This document shows positions 23,417-34,444 of a DNA stretch of 64,000 bases, piece after piece. Within the stretch, counting starts at the first letter, position 1; each line of letters begins with the position of its first letter. The notes beneath the pieces were generated by a model that made no database searches, had not been told where the DNA came from, and worked only from the letters and a program-made list of their open reading frames with translations. The position numbers and the translations under genes were made by a program. The stretch comes from Agarophyton chilense (Eukaryota > Rhodophyta > Florideophyceae > Gracilariales > Gracilariaceae), in assembly GCA_030374765.1 (NCBI GenBank), contig JARGXX010000080.1, positions 62,001 to 126,000 on the forward strand. Direction: 5' to 3'.

Positions 23417-24901
23417 CTATGAAGATGCGATGCTTTTCAAAAGCCTTTTCTTCTCGATTCGGTACCTAACCGCCAGCTCTTGTGGAACGCTTTCGAACTG
23501 TTCCTTCTGCAGTAGAGCTTCATCATACTCAAGGGTTGTCGCCATGGCATTGAGTTCGGCTTTGCAAAGCTCACGTAAAGTTGTCTCCGCCGCTTTCCTA
23601 TCTCCGCTAAGCTTTCTGGTTACGGCATCCACTACTCTTCTGTCAAACCCCCCTCTCTTGGCTGTCAGCCCTTTTTTAGGGACCCCTAGCATCTTTTCAA
23701 CACTTGGATCAAAGGTGAACGTCTCGCCTGGATTATTCGGCTCAATGAATCCGAAATATTGCAAAAAGGAGTCATTACTCTGAGCACCGTACGATATGAA
23801 CACTTCATCTCCTGCTTGATAGTCTTCCCCACTTCTTACTTGAAACTTATCGGGAAAGTACTCGAATGAAACCTCGGCTTTGTCGGCTACGCGACATCTA
23901 TGATTAAAGAAATCAATACCTGGAGCAATGACATATCTTCGTAGTTCAACACCTTGTATGAGCTTCACAATCTTTGGGGTGAATATATCGTAAGCGAACA
24001 GAGCGAATAAAGCAGTTAAACCTCCTTCGATAGAGATATAGAGACGAAATGAAGGTTAGTATCTGAGAGTAGAGTCAGAGAAACAAAGCGAAGGTCGTCG
24101 GAGCCGAAATAAGTACTATGACAACGATGACTTACCGTTCAGTGCATTTTGCAAGGGTAAAGCGTGAAGAGCAGACCAGGTAATAATATTGGCGACAATA
24201 AAGATTGTAAGGCGAAGACGTTGCTTGAAAGGTGCTAGTTCGAGAGGTCCTTGAAAGGATCTACTGCGCACACAGTTGACGGCCAAGACGAAGTCGGCAT
24301 ACTTGACCCCTCTCATGATTCCATCGCTCGCGTTGTTTAGCATATCATACCACTTCTTATATTCCTTTCGTTGTTCTAGGATAGCCTCTATAAGACGAGG
24401 GTTTTGCAATTCCGCCAGCTCTTGATCCGACCAGATATATGGCAAAACAAACGAAGTGGGGAGAAAAGAGGCCCATAGATGCAAATTGTTTCCTTCGTCG
24501 GCTTTGCAATCTAGTATTCGTAAAGCAAGACGAATGTACCATGGTAGTTTGTTCCATGTTTCGTTCGAAACTTTTTTCGGGAACGGGGAACGCTTTACAT
24601 CGAGAGATGTTACCTCCAATGCTCGGTTTCGAGCAAGCGAAACAAGTACGTCCCCCTTCTTTATAGTGGACGTTGCTACCATTCCCCTCGGCGCAACCGC
24701 ATTGGAGTTTGAAGCCAAAGAAGCTAGTTTGACGCATAGGGTTTCCACCCCGTTTCTTGCGGCCCATGACATGAATTTGTTCTCGTCAGGCTCGGTTTCT
24801 GCCTGTTTCAGGTGCTTTGAGCTGTTTAGGGTGCATTTCGGAGCGGTATATTGGCGAAACTGCTTGAGACGTAAAGGGTGCCACGTGCAAAAAGCTGACA
24901 T
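23417..24901 (-). CDS. SET-domain methyltransferase, Rubisco LSMT/SETD3-like, two exons
   Basis: Two exons, 24901-24136 and 24024-23417, encode 457 residues. The intron (24135-24025, 111 bp) has a GTAAGT donor, a perfect TACTAAC branch site and an AG acceptor, and the joint keeps the frame. The N-terminus carries a split SET domain: RGMVATSTIKKGD (near residue 73), a long helical insert as in the LSMT/SETD3 group, then a VRSRSF motif, and in exon 2 IDFFNHRC and VFISYGAQSNDSFL, which form the AdoMet pocket and active-site Tyr. A C-terminal region follows in the place of the substrate-binding domain. Family members methylate lysines of Rubisco large subunit, fructose-bisphosphate aldolase or ribosomal proteins, or a histidine in actin; the substrate here is open. 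The first ~35 residues are basic and hydroxylated and could be a plastid transit peptide. Confidence 0.85.
24025..24135 (-). other. spliceosomal intron of the SET-domain gene
   Basis: Donor GTAAGT, branch motif TACTAAC about 35 bp before the 3' end, acceptor AG. Removal joins the two SET half-motifs in frame. It is the only intron in the window that I can define at both ends. Confidence 0.8.
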
Positions 24902-26089
24902 GCTGCAGACGTAGATAGAAGGCTAGCGGTTTCGGATGTGTTCGTTGCGTTTTGAAGAAAGGGGAGCTTCTAATTCTGATGGGCTGCTTACAAAGTCGAT
25001 TTCGCGTGAATGTAATAGACCATGTGGGTTTCACCCAGACAGAAGAACGTGAATCACTATGAACTGCACCTGTCGGATGATTAGTCTCGTCAATGTTCAA
25101 AAGCGCTCAGGTGCATAGGAAAGTGGCGTTTAATAAATGACTGTTCATCTTCTGGTGTTCCCTTGATCTTAATATTTGGCGGGTAAGACAGCATGCATAG
25201 AGCTGCAGTACAGAATAAGAACCCGCCCAATCAACCAGGCGGTACGCATGGATTTCTACGAATTAGCCTGCGGTGGCTGGACGAAACGCTCCCGAATAGA
25301 TGAGGGGCAAAAACTCGGAAGCTGGGCGGGTCGCGACGGTTTGCAGTTGCCTTCACGTGAGCTCTTGCTGGTGGGCGAGAAGAATCGGGAGTACTAAGAG
25401 GCCACGCGTTGCAGAATACATGTCTACTGCCTGCTTTCGCTTACAAGCGACACCAGCTAGAGGTGTTCTACTTACATCACTATTGAGACTACTACTAAAT
25501 ATTTAGTCATAGATGACAGCAGAACAAATAAATGGAGTGGTCTGATCACCTCCTCCGTTCTCGATCCTTACCCGGCTCTTCATCCAGTCCTTCACATATC
25601 TTGTAGGCAGTGAGTCTTGCACCAATCTTCGAGTGCTCTGTCAGGCATCTTCGGCACACGATGCGAGGCAGTACGCTACGGCAGCCATGGTCTCAGCCGA
25701 CATTCATCACCCACAACTTTTTGGGTTACAGTACAGCAACAAAATTTGCGGGTTGAGGCTTATTTTGGCCGCTCAACAAACGGTACGGTCGTTCTGCTCT
25801 TCGCCTTGGGCGTGTAGGGAAGGGTTAGATTGCTAGCTCTCATATTCTTTCAAACACGAAGCAGGAGGCTTTCTAGATGTTTAGTTGATCTTGGGAACCT
25901 TGTCCACGACACAAGCAGCACCGATAATGACCACGAGCTTCTAGCTGCCCCCCACTGAGAAGCAAAGAAATCTTGTGCATTTCTGCCTTCACGGATTGGC
26001 ACTCCACCGTTATTTGATTCGGTTCGTTTTGAGATAACAAACAGAAGGCAAAGCATTGTGCAGTCGCTTTACCAACTTTCACGAAGAAC
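24902..26089. other. intergenic region, no gene seen
   Basis: About 1.2 kb between the divergent SET and MFS genes. Only short open frames without domains on either strand. Presumably contains both promoters. Confidence 0.5.
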
Positions 26090-27733
26090 ATGCGGAATCG
26101 AAAAGAATCGATCGCCATCTTACCGGCGGCGCGTCCTTTTCTGGTTCTTTGCGTTGCTCTTCTTGGTGAGGCATGCGCTGGTGTTTCGTATTGGTGGCCA
26201 GCATTACAACCAGGTTTGAACAAGTGGCTTCACTTTTCTTCGAAACAAGGTCTCCTATTGATTGCTACCGCAAACTCAGGTTCTTCTCTTGGAATCATGG
26301 GAGGTATATTTTATGATCGATATGGTCCTAAAACTACGGCCACTGTCGGTGCTGTCGGGCTATCGGCAACATTTGGTGCTCTAGCGCTTCTGAGCTCGTC
26401 AGTCAACGAATCATCTTTTTGGCTGGTTGCTGCTCTCGCACTGCTTATGCTCTTGTTTTCCTATATGCTTTACTCAACATGCATGACTATAGCAGCCGCT
26501 GTTTTTCCGGAGAGATATCGGGGAAGAGTGGTTGGCCTGTGTTCTGGCCTATATGGAGCGTCGTCCGGAATGTTTGGAGCATTTCAGGCCGCTTTCTTCC
26601 CAACTTTGGCTTCTACTCCTTCACTTCTATATTTCATGGCGTTTTCATTTCTTGTGCCGGCAGTGGCCGTTTTCTTTACATTTCCAACCCATGAAAAATA
26701 CGCAGTTGAAGCTGACCAAACGAATGATGTAACAACCTATCAATCTATAACATATACTTCCGTCGGAGATGACGAAGCCATTACTAGTCGTCTAAAATAT
26801 GCTTACAGAATTGCATATCTACTGGTCATTTCGCTTCAGGCTTCAGCGGTCGCGGACATATTATCGGTATCGGACAGAATCCAAAAGCTTTGTGCTTTTG
26901 CCGTTATCTTATGCATTTTTGCTTTCCAAATGCTCCCAGTAGGGTCTGAATTAGTTGTCTTCCCTCGTTTTGGAGAAGAATCGGGCCACCACAGTTCGCA
27001 AACACCGTTTTCGAAGGTCGTGATAGACTTTCGATATCTCTATCTTTGTTTAGGGTTCCTTGTTTTAATCGGCGGTGGTGGGATAGCCTGGCTAGTCCAG
27101 GCTTCAAATATCATAAGTTCACGGTTCTACGAGACTGCCACTGAATGGCAACCGGACCGAATTGCTCAAGACGTTCGAATCTGTGTGATTATATTTTCTT
27201 CCTGCAATGTCAGCGCTCGTCTCATTTTTGGAACATTTCTTGATACAGGAGCATCAGCTTCAGAGCGAATGATGTTCAAATACAACATACTACACACCGC
27301 TTCACTTGTTGTTTCTGTCGCGCTTGCAGCCACAACTATGGCTGATTCATTCCTGGTGTACGTGACAATCGGATTTATAGGTCTCGCTCAAGGTGCATGG
27401 TTCGTTTCATCACCGGCGCTAACCACTCTATGGTTTGGCGTTCATTCTTTTCCTCGAAACTTTGCCGTTCTAGGGATGTTGGTGACGATTGGGAGTGCGA
27501 CTCTGGCAAGTTCGATACCCTCATGGCTCATGGACCATTTTGGTTCATGGACTGAGTACAGAGACGGGACTCGAACCCATACAGTATGTATCGGCCCAGG
27601 CTGTACAGTTCCAACGTTTTCCTTGCTTGCGACTCTAAATATTTTTATGTACATATTAGGATGGCTCTTGAAGAAGTATATGAAAACATTTGCGATCGCA
27701 ATGGATGCAGAAGAAGTGAGATTAGTAGGCTAA
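26090..27733 (+). CDS. major facilitator superfamily transporter
   Basis: 547 residues, about 12 hydrophobic helices in two halves separated by a hydrophilic loop (about residues 198-250, with HEKYAVEADQ). The first half has the MFS signature loop between helices 2 and 3 (YDRYGPK) and a VFPERYRGR motif after helix 4. The arrangement recalls the nodulin-like/SLC43-type or monocarboxylate-type MFS groups, but the substrate cannot be named. The start ATG at 26090 has a typical short basic cytosolic leader (MRNRKESIAI) before helix 1. The C-terminus is short and basic (LLKKYMKTF). Single exon, normal length for the superfamily. Confidence 0.8.
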   Translation: MRNRKESIAILPAARPFLVLCVALLGEACAGVSYWWPALQPGLNKWLHFSSKQGLLLIATANSGSSLGIMGGIFYDRYGPKTTATVGAVGLSATFGALALLSSSVNESSFWLVAALALLMLLFSYMLYSTCMTIAAAVFPERYRGRVVGLCSGLYGASSGMFGAFQAAFFPTLASTPSLLYFMAFSFLVPAVAVFFTFPTHEKYAVEADQTNDVTTYQSITYTSVGDDEAITSRLKYAYRIAYLLVISLQASAVADILSVSDRIQKLCAFAVILCIFAFQMLPVGSELVVFPRFGEESGHHSSQTPFSKVVIDFRYLYLCLGFLVLIGGGGIAWLVQASNIISSRFYETATEWQPDRIAQDVRICVIIFSSCNVSARLIFGTFLDTGASASERMMFKYNILHTASLVVSVALAATTMADSFLVYVTIGFIGLAQGAWFVSSPALTTLWFGVHSFPRNFAVLGMLVTIGSATLASSIPSWLMDHFGSWTEYRDGTRTHTVCIGPGCTVPTFSLLATLNIFMYILGWLLKKYMKTFAIAMDAEEVRLVG

Positions 27734-28675
27734 GTATTTCATCATCAAAGATTCCTTTCCGAAAGAGTCATGTTGGCTCTAGGGCAGTATCGCTAGTTTT
27801 TGAATATGTGTCGATGACGAGTTGTTTTATCTAATCGGAGGAGGAGAAAAATTTCGCGTTGACCACCCACTATATTGCTGTGTTGTGCAAACCGAAGTCT
27901 TTTTCAGTGATAGCACTGGAGTATTGCAGAGATTGTCATGGTAAATTAGTTCCTCGGCTTTAAATGTTGTAAACCTTTTTGCTTTCCTGCCCTGAGCGAT
28001 CCAGTATGTCCGCGACGGTCTAGAAGAAGGTTCACCAAATGCTGAACCGAAGGCTGCAGGCGGTCCAAATTGTTGTACCTGGCCGAAAAAATTTAGTCCG
28101 TGGAAGGTTTCTGTGGAAGCGTGTGCATTCGGGTTTCGACACGGACTTGTCCCGCATACATTCTACGAGCGCAGATGAAGTGCGAGCCGCAGCTGCGCCG
28201 AAGATATTAGAGACAGGGCCCGATTATCATCATGAAAATCGATCGATGATATAGTGCTACTGAGGGGACAAATGGAGTTTTCAAGCTCAAGAAGGCAATC
28301 GTGAGAGAAGTTTGTCGCTGGTCTGCAGCCCAACTTGCTGCTTAACGCATCATCCTCGAGGCTCAAAGCTGTAAACTGAGCGAGATTTTGCGCAGCTGCG
28401 CCCATCCTCCACGCCAATCATTTCAGGGCACGAGTCCACGCGTCACGGCGCATATCCGCGCCGTGACGTCCGCTCCGGACCATTTGCGACCGTTTCAGGA
28501 TTGTTGCCGCGATAAGACTGACCCTTTTCAGCTCGTCCGCTCACCGCACGCATCACCCTTCATCAGCGCCGTGCAAGCCTGCCACCGTTGTCACAAGACA
28601 ACGTATGGAGCCCCGTTTGTTCTCAATTTTGCAACGCTATCCCACTTCATCCAACCCTATCACTTCGCCTTCAAA
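27734..28675. other. intergenic region, no gene seen
   Basis: About 0.9 kb between two genes on the same strand. Only short open frames. A CCAAT motif lies near 28420, in the likely promoter of the SprT-domain gene. Confidence 0.4.
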
Positions 28676-30106
28676 ATGAGTACTTCCCCTGCTTTCACTA
28701 CCTCCCCACCTCTTTCTCCCACCCGTCAGAAGCGTAGGGAACAGATTCTTAACCTTGCAGGGAGACGCGGCTGGCTGGTCGCGCCGCGTGCTGCAAGTGT
28801 TGTCGAAGCTTGTCATTCTGCCTGGAAGGCTGGAACACTCCCGGAGGTGTCTTTCATTCCGTCCCCGCCATCTTGCCAGAACACTGGGACCCAGTCTGCG
28901 GATTCAGATGGCTCAGAATCTGAGTTGAAGCCTTCCAGCACTTCCATAACCTCACCCAATTCAAATAACCCATCGCCGACTTGTGAACGCATTGATCTAC
29001 TCTGCGGCAGCTTGAGCGATATGAACGTTAACAGAAACAAAGCTCGAGATACACGCCCTATCAGTCTTTTATCTGATCCATACCGCTCGGAACCCGCTGC
29101 TTATAAAAGTGTAGAGAATAACGCGGCAGTATTGGAACTGCAACGGCACTGGGTCGGCCGCCGAAAATTTCTGTCAAAACAAACGGAATCATCTTCCATC
29201 AACAGAGGGAATAATGATGCTTCCGTTTCGAAGTTATCTTCCGACTCTAATTGTACCATCCCACTGACCACATCTCAAGGAAGAAATGCTATGCAACCAC
29301 CCAGCGTCGACCGGCTAGGAGGAAACATAGCCGGAAACCAGCCACCATCGCGGCGTGGGCATGCCCGAGACCCACCCTCGCCCATGCTCCAGCATTTGCG
29401 CTGCAACATCAATGTACATGTACACGCGAAAACGACGCCCCTCGGGCCGACCCCTTTCCAAGACCCAGCCCCGCGGAATGCCCAATCTCCATTTCAAAGG
29501 TCTCCTCGGAGAACCGTCGACGCCTCGCACCTGGTATCGGAACAACAACAAGCCGGTCTCAAGTTTAGCCATCAATGGCTTCATCCTGGGTCATTTCTGA
29601 AAACACGGGACGCTTCTGCCAGAAGTTTGTTACGGATGTTCGATAGAGCATTGTTTGAAGGCGCGTTGACTAGCGACATTAGGCCAAAAGTCACCCTCGG
29701 ATGGAATGCAAGGCTGAATAGGACGGCAGGTATTACAAAAATGAAGCAAATTCCGACAACTGGCGAAAGAAGAGCGACGATCGAACTTAGCACAAAAGTT
29801 ATTGATGAACCGGATAGACTTTACAAGACCTTGGCACATGAACTGTGCCATGCTGCTGCTTGGATTATTGATAACACTTCAAAACCGCCACACGGAGCAG
29901 TATTCAAATCTTGGGCCGAACGTTTCAGACAGTGGGACGCAAATTTGAAGATCACGAGGTGTCATGACTACGAAATCAATTATAAGTACAACTACAAATG
30001 TGTGAAATGCAGTCATACGTATGGTAGGCATTCTAAAAGTATCGACACTACTAAGAAGGTATGCGGCGTTTGTCGGAGTACTCTGAAGTTAACTACTGCA
30101 CCATAG
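28676..30106 (+). CDS. SprT-like zinc metalloprotease (GCNA/Spartan type)
   Basis: 476 residues from the ATG at 28676; the frame is open for another 96 codons upstream, but that part has no conserved features. The N-terminal ~290 residues are low-complexity, Ser/Pro-rich and probably disordered. The C-terminal ~190 residues form a SprT domain: a helical start (ASARSLLRMFDRALF), the HExxH zinc site HELCH at residues 388-392, a further GAVFKSW helix, and a terminal zinc ribbon with two CxxC pairs (CVKCSHTYG and CGVCRSTL). A disordered head followed by SprT plus zinc ribbon at the C-terminus is the layout of GCNA/ACRC, while Spartan has the domain at the N-terminus. Such proteases cut DNA-protein crosslinks in the nucleus. 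Single exon. Confidence 0.8.
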   Translation: MSTSPAFTTSPPLSPTRQKRREQILNLAGRRGWLVAPRAASVVEACHSAWKAGTLPEVSFIPSPPSCQNTGTQSADSDGSESELKPSSTSITSPNSNNPSPTCERIDLLCGSLSDMNVNRNKARDTRPISLLSDPYRSEPAAYKSVENNAAVLELQRHWVGRRKFLSKQTESSSINRGNNDASVSKLSSDSNCTIPLTTSQGRNAMQPPSVDRLGGNIAGNQPPSRRGHARDPPSPMLQHLRCNINVHVHAKTTPLGPTPFQDPAPRNAQSPFQRSPRRTVDASHLVSEQQQAGLKFSHQWLHPGSFLKTRDASARSLLRMFDRALFEGALTSDIRPKVTLGWNARLNRTAGITKMKQIPTTGERRATIELSTKVIDEPDRLYKTLAHELCHAAAWIIDNTSKPPHGAVFKSWAERFRQWDANLKITRCHDYEINYKYNYKCVKCSHTYGRHSKSIDTTKKVCGVCRSTLKLTTAP

Positions 30107-31125
30107 AAATAGAAAGTGGTTCAAACCCGATTTTCAACCAACTGACTGGTTGGTTTTAGGAGAAACGATGACAACATCCGGCGCGCGAATGAAGTAAAAC
30201 CTCATGGATTTTGTATAAGTGTGTACATCTTCTTAGAACCAATGCGCTACAGCGGAAATGAGACGTACCCCTCATACTTCTCTGTTGGGGAGACCTGATT
30301 ACGGGTCCCGTACGATTCACAATCTAAGGATGCGTTGCATCCGTTGGGGATGGGAGGGGCTTTTTTCTCTGCAACTCGCTAACAGTGTTGTAGGTCGTTC
30401 GCAATTTAATTGCAATTCAAGGATTGAAAGTCCCCCTCCGGCCCTCCGTCCAGATGACAGACAATCCATGTCTCGCTGCTCCATCAACATTTCATGCTCG
30501 GATTGTAGTCGTGTAGTTCTTCAGCATAACTCTTATAAACAAAAGTGCTTTTTGTGGTCATCGCAAAACCACTCTTTTGCCCTCGTCTCAATTTCACGAC
30601 AAAAATTAAGCGTGTTTCGCACTTGTCTACCAGTGAGAATGTCTCATCCCTTAGGCTATTCGGCGGTTATTGCTGATAAATGACGGCTTTGAGAGGATCC
30701 ATTGAAAGGAAAACCGACTGGAAAGAATCCTTGGTTGCCACCATTGAGTTCGAGTTTGAATCCCTGATTGTGACACATGAACGAAGAGCCCTGTTCGTCA
30801 TGTAGTTCTAGACTGCACTTCTGAAGGCTCATGTAGGGTCATGGTTTCTATCAACACCATCTGCAGCGGATGACCTGACAAATGCTGCGGGAATTGGTGA
30901 AAAACACATTGTTTACAAGATATTAGTTTTGGTCAGAGAAACTTTTAGTATTACACGAGTTCCAAAGTGGAGAAAAGCAAAAGTTAAGATTAGAATGTGA
31001 AAAGACCGTAGCATATGCCTCCGAAATCAACAGCAGCAGAACGGGAAGGGAGCGGGGGAAGTGGAGTTGAGCCGGGCAATACTGATAGATATTTGCAATC
31101 ATCAGCGTTCAGAACTGGTGAATTC
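30107..31125. other. intergenic region, no gene seen
   Basis: About 1 kb between the convergent SprT and RING genes. One open frame of 141 codons on the plus strand (30258-30683) has no domain and no sign of selection; I do not call it a gene. Confidence 0.4.
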
Positions 31126-32013
31126 TCAGATGGCATAGGCCAGACGGGTATCAGACCTACCAAATCCACGTTGTTCAGATCGGGTCATTCCAGGGGTGAG
31201 AACAAGAGGGGTAAACCCGCTTTGCTGCGTTCTCGACTCTTCATCACGCGATGATATAGAGCCATCATCATCAATGGATTCGATCCAGGCAGAGGTGCGG
31301 TCTCGTTCTTCGAGCGGGATGCGCACATGTAATGCGCGTAACACATCGTCTCGCACAACCATTCCTGAGCTATACATCAGAGCGGCACGGCAAGTATGAC
31401 CAAGCGAGAGGGCGGAAGTGACGGCAGAAAGTAGAAAGAATGTCCAAACGGGTCTTGGAATAACGTCCAAAACCTCGGAACAGTTGGGACAAGACGGGAA
31501 ACGGGCTGCATAATGTACGATGCCGTCACGTGCGACAGTATACATTCCGGCGTTCATCAACTTAGTAGTGGTATGCAAAGCCCATTGTTCCAAACAATTG
31601 GAGTGAAAGACGTGGCGGCATGGAGTGGTACGAGCCAATTGTTCACCTTTGACGGGCTCGAGACAAAAAGTGCACTGCGTAGAGCCGATGAAACATTGGT
31701 GCGAGCGAGGGGCAATGGTATTGAGCAAGGATAAAACATCAGCGGCGCAAAGGACTGGCTGGCTCTGGGGCCGCGCGCGCTTCAGACGGGATTGGGCGGG
31801 GCGGGGGGAAGCAGTCACAGACGTGGTGGCAGAGGCTTCTTCGGAACGAGATGCATCCTCGTCGTCGTCGGTGACGTGTTCGACCTTGGGGGTCTGGGTC
31901 GCTTTGGGATTGCGGTGTTTGCGTGAGAAGCGAAGGTGGGGAAGAAGGAGACTTGCGGCGGCTCCGGCGGCGATGGTGGCGATAGTGGCGACGACGGCTA
32001 TGTTGCGACTCAT
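31126..32013 (-). CDS. RING-H2 finger membrane protein, probable E3 ubiquitin ligase
   Basis: 295 residues. The N-terminus is a hydrophobic segment (VVATIATIAAGAAASLLL, residues 7-24) that should act as a signal anchor. A charged linker rich in acidic residues and Ser/Pro follows. The RING has C114, C117, C132, H134, H137, C140, C175 and C178, a C-H-H-C core that fits RING-H2 spacing with a long loop before the last CPNC pair. A second hydrophobic segment (VWTFFLLSAVTSALSL, about residues 188-203) follows the RING, and the C-terminus is Ser/Asp-rich. Membrane RING-H2 proteins are usually E3 ligases that tag membrane or ER substrates. The target is unknown. Single exon. Confidence 0.75.
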   Translation of the reverse strand: MSRNIAVVATIATIAAGAAASLLLPHLRFSRKHRNPKATQTPKVEHVTDDDEDASRSEEASATTSVTASPRPAQSRLKRARPQSQPVLCAADVLSLLNTIAPRSHQCFIGSTQCTFCLEPVKGEQLARTTPCRHVFHSNCLEQWALHTTTKLMNAGMYTVARDGIVHYAARFPSCPNCSEVLDVIPRPVWTFFLLSAVTSALSLGHTCRAALMYSSGMVVRDDVLRALHVRIPLEERDRTSAWIESIDDDGSISSRDEESRTQQSGFTPLVLTPGMTRSEQRGFGRSDTRLAYAI

Positions 32014-33008
32014 GATGAAGCAAGCAGTTTCTACAAGACGGGAAGAAAATCAGAGAGAGATGAAAGATACGGGAAAGGCTGGTGCAGGTTGCAGAAAGCG
32101 CTTGGCGAGAAGTTCATGAGACGCTGTGAAATGCGCGGCATTAAGTACGGCGTCGATGAACGTCAGAAGCGAGCTCTGTGCTCCCAATGTGCAGGTAGAA
32201 TTGCGGAGAGCACACTTCCAATTAGGAAGACTCGGCACGGCGCGTAATCTGGTAGACGTGGGATCGGGGAGAGGTACAAATGCGAAGGGGAACAGCGTGG
32301 GATGAATTAGCTCTAGCCAGGTAATAGACACTATCGGCGTGAGTGGGAATCTTGGAACACGCAAGAGTGAGTCTCTAACGGTCCATCCGCAGGTGGAAAG
32401 CACGCCACTGGACTACAATTTATTGGCGGGGAGACAGTTGGCTTGCAATTTGATCACACGACGAGCAGCAGAATGACTGGGGAATAGGCACCGAGTGTGA
32501 TAAACGCGGAAGCGCGCACGTCAGCGGGTGAACTGCGGCGTTGAATTCGGACGGGTAGGCGCGTTCATCGCGAAGTGGCTGGCGGTTGGGAGCCACGACT
32601 TGGGCCACACCGAGCGCCCGCGCCGTGCTCGCTAGCTCTCAAGCCGCAGTGCAACGACCTCTGCCGCGCCCAGCTGTGGCTACGCAGCGGCGGCGGCAGC
32701 GCGCGAAATGTCTGTGTAATGTACCTCCTCTCTGTCTCTCATCGCTCTGCGATTCGAACTGCTTTCGGGGCTACCGGGGCTACCATTGCCCAAATCACTG
32801 CAAAATCTCGACGCGCCAATTGGAAAACCCTATCCCACGTTGCCATCTCTTCCGCACCTCGGCATCTCTAACTTTCTGATTTTCACGGCGAGCTATCCCA
32901 AGCGTTGTTGCGCCGCGCGCTCCACTCCGGGCATGCCAGAGACAATCCGCGAGTTCCTCCCTTGTTTGCCGTCGGCTCACAGCGATCCGCGCCGTTGTGT
33001 CCTTCAGC
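32014..33008. other. divergent promoter region, no gene seen
   Basis: About 1 kb between the divergently transcribed RING and BSD2-like genes. Overlapping GC-rich open frames without domains; no separate gene. Confidence 0.45.
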
Positions 33009-33611
33009 ATGCAACAGCACCAGACTGTCACTTTTCCCGCCGCCGCCGAAGCTGCTTTCTTGCCATTGACTTCACCCTGCCTCTGCACCTCGCGCTCACC
33101 GCTGCTGCTCCAGACGCCATCGCCGTTGCGACACTTGGCGAGTCGCGCTGCGCGACACACCGTTGCGAGGAGACAGCGCGCCCGGTTTTTGGCCGAACAG
33201 CCTCAATCGCCTCCGGAAAGTTCGAGCGACGAAACCAACGAGGAGACCACGTCCGATCATCCCGAACAAACTCAGCCCTTGGAAGAAGTCGACCTTCCTG
33301 TTCCAAATGCATTCGAAGTGAGTGGAGAACCCGGCTGTATTCAGTGCTCTGGAAAAGGCGAGATTGACTGCCCGGTTTGTGACGCCAAGGGTTTTTATTC
33401 CATTAATCTCATGGATACTGTTAGTTCGTCGTCATGTCGCTTGTGTATGGGACGCAGAACTATTCCTTGTCCCTCTTGTAGACAGATTGTTTACAAATCC
33501 GTTTTGTGGTGGGACCAAATTCCCTCTGCTGAGGAAGATCCGGAACAAAAGTGGACAGATGGTCCAGATGGTCCCAGGTTTGGCTGGGGTGAAAACCCTT
33601 CCGCTTCGTAA
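33009..33611 (+). CDS. BSD2-like DnaJ-type zinc-finger protein, probably plastid
   Basis: 200 residues from the first ATG. The first ~60 residues are rich in Ala, Ser, Arg and Pro with few acidic residues, as in a plastid transit peptide. After an acidic linker come four CxxC pairs: C110/C113 (CIQCSGKG), C121/C124, C143/C146 and C154/C157, arranged as in the DnaJ cysteine-rich zinc finger but with no J domain. Such J-less zinc-finger proteins of plastids (BSD2 and relatives) act as thiol or assembly chaperones, for example for Rubisco. The short Trp/Gly/Pro-rich tail (FGWGENPSAS) is not a known motif. Placing it in the BSD2 group rests on the pattern only; other plastid DnaJ-zinc-finger proteins are possible. 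Confidence 0.7.
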   Translation: MQQHQTVTFPAAAEAAFLPLTSPCLCTSRSPLLLQTPSPLRHLASRAARHTVARRQRARFLAEQPQSPPESSSDETNEETTSDHPEQTQPLEEVDLPVPNAFEVSGEPGCIQCSGKGEIDCPVCDAKGFYSINLMDTVSSSSCRLCMGRRTIPCPSCRQIVYKSVLWWDQIPSAEEDPEQKWTDGPDGPRFGWGENPSAS

Positions 33612-33895
33612 AGCGTCAGCTCGTTTTAATCAATTCCATATCAATAGTGCTCCCAATTTTGAGTGTTTCCACCCGTAGTTGCTCAGTTGCATCTGTGACA
33701 AAACGGTACGGTGCATCCTCTTTGGTTTGACTCTTACAACAGCTGGTCATGCATGGATATAGCGAGTTTTACATTTGAGTTTGAGCGAGTTGCGGACCGT
33801 CTCCCGCTAGCTTTCCGCGGGCTTGTGCTTTGTGAAAATGCTGCCGATGCGTGTTTGACCAAGGTCATTTGAAGGGAAAGCAAAGTGCGCAGCCG

Positions 33896-34444
33896 CTACC
33901 AGGATTTTGATACAAAAGTTGACATGAGATTGTTTCCGCATGCCACATATTTGCGCTCAGAGACAGCGCCGAGAGTTGGAATCGCGTTGTACATGGATGA
34001 ATGGAGCTTTTGAGCAGGAGTCCATCCACGAGCCGCCAGCAAACTCAATACGGAGTATATCGTGAGAACAGCTGCACCACAAACAGCGATGGAGATCACA
34101 GCGAAGACGGAAGCCATGAGAGAGACGATAAAAAAGAATGATACGGAAGTGGCCAAAGTTGCAACACTGAACATAGTGCTCACACACATGATCAACAATG
34201 TGGCCAGCGCCGTGGCAATTATGGCCAGTATGCACAGGAGTAGAATCAAAGCTGACAACAGAATGGAGAGTAGAAATATGGGCGTGAAAAGCACTATGAA
34301 TGATGCTGATGGATACGAGAGAAGACTTGCTGTGCGATGTGATATGCCTTGACTTTGTAGCACATCTGCGAGGGTGGAAAGCGCGTCATGTAAGTTGGCG
34401 CTTAGTTTCTGTACTGATGACACTGGTTGTGATGGTGCGCCCAT
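33896..34444 (-). CDS. small multi-pass membrane protein, promethin/LDAF1-like?
   Basis: 182 residues. A short soluble N-terminus with an amphipathic helix (LSANLHDALSTLADVLQ) is followed by about 95 residues of closely packed hydrophobic segments (about residues 48-140), readable as three or four membrane helices or hairpins, and a soluble C-terminal tail. No charged catalytic residues or metal sites. The layout resembles promethin/LDAF1, the seipin partner at lipid-droplet assembly sites, but no diagnostic motif is visible and the match is weak. The frame is open and clean across the hydrophobic core, which supports a real gene. It is convergent with the BSD2-like gene. Confidence 0.5.
   Translation of the reverse strand: MGAPSQPVSSVQKLSANLHDALSTLADVLQSQGISHRTASLLSYPSASFIVLFTPIFLLSILLSALILLLCILAIIATALATLLIMCVSTMFSVATLATSVSFFFIVSLMASVFAVISIAVCGAAVLTIYSVLSLLAARGWTPAQKLHSSMYNAIPTLGAVSERKYVACGNNLMSTFVSKSW

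Noticed and set aside
30258-30683. 141-codon plus-strand ORF
   Set aside because: No domain, no stable composition, and located in the 3' region between convergent genes.
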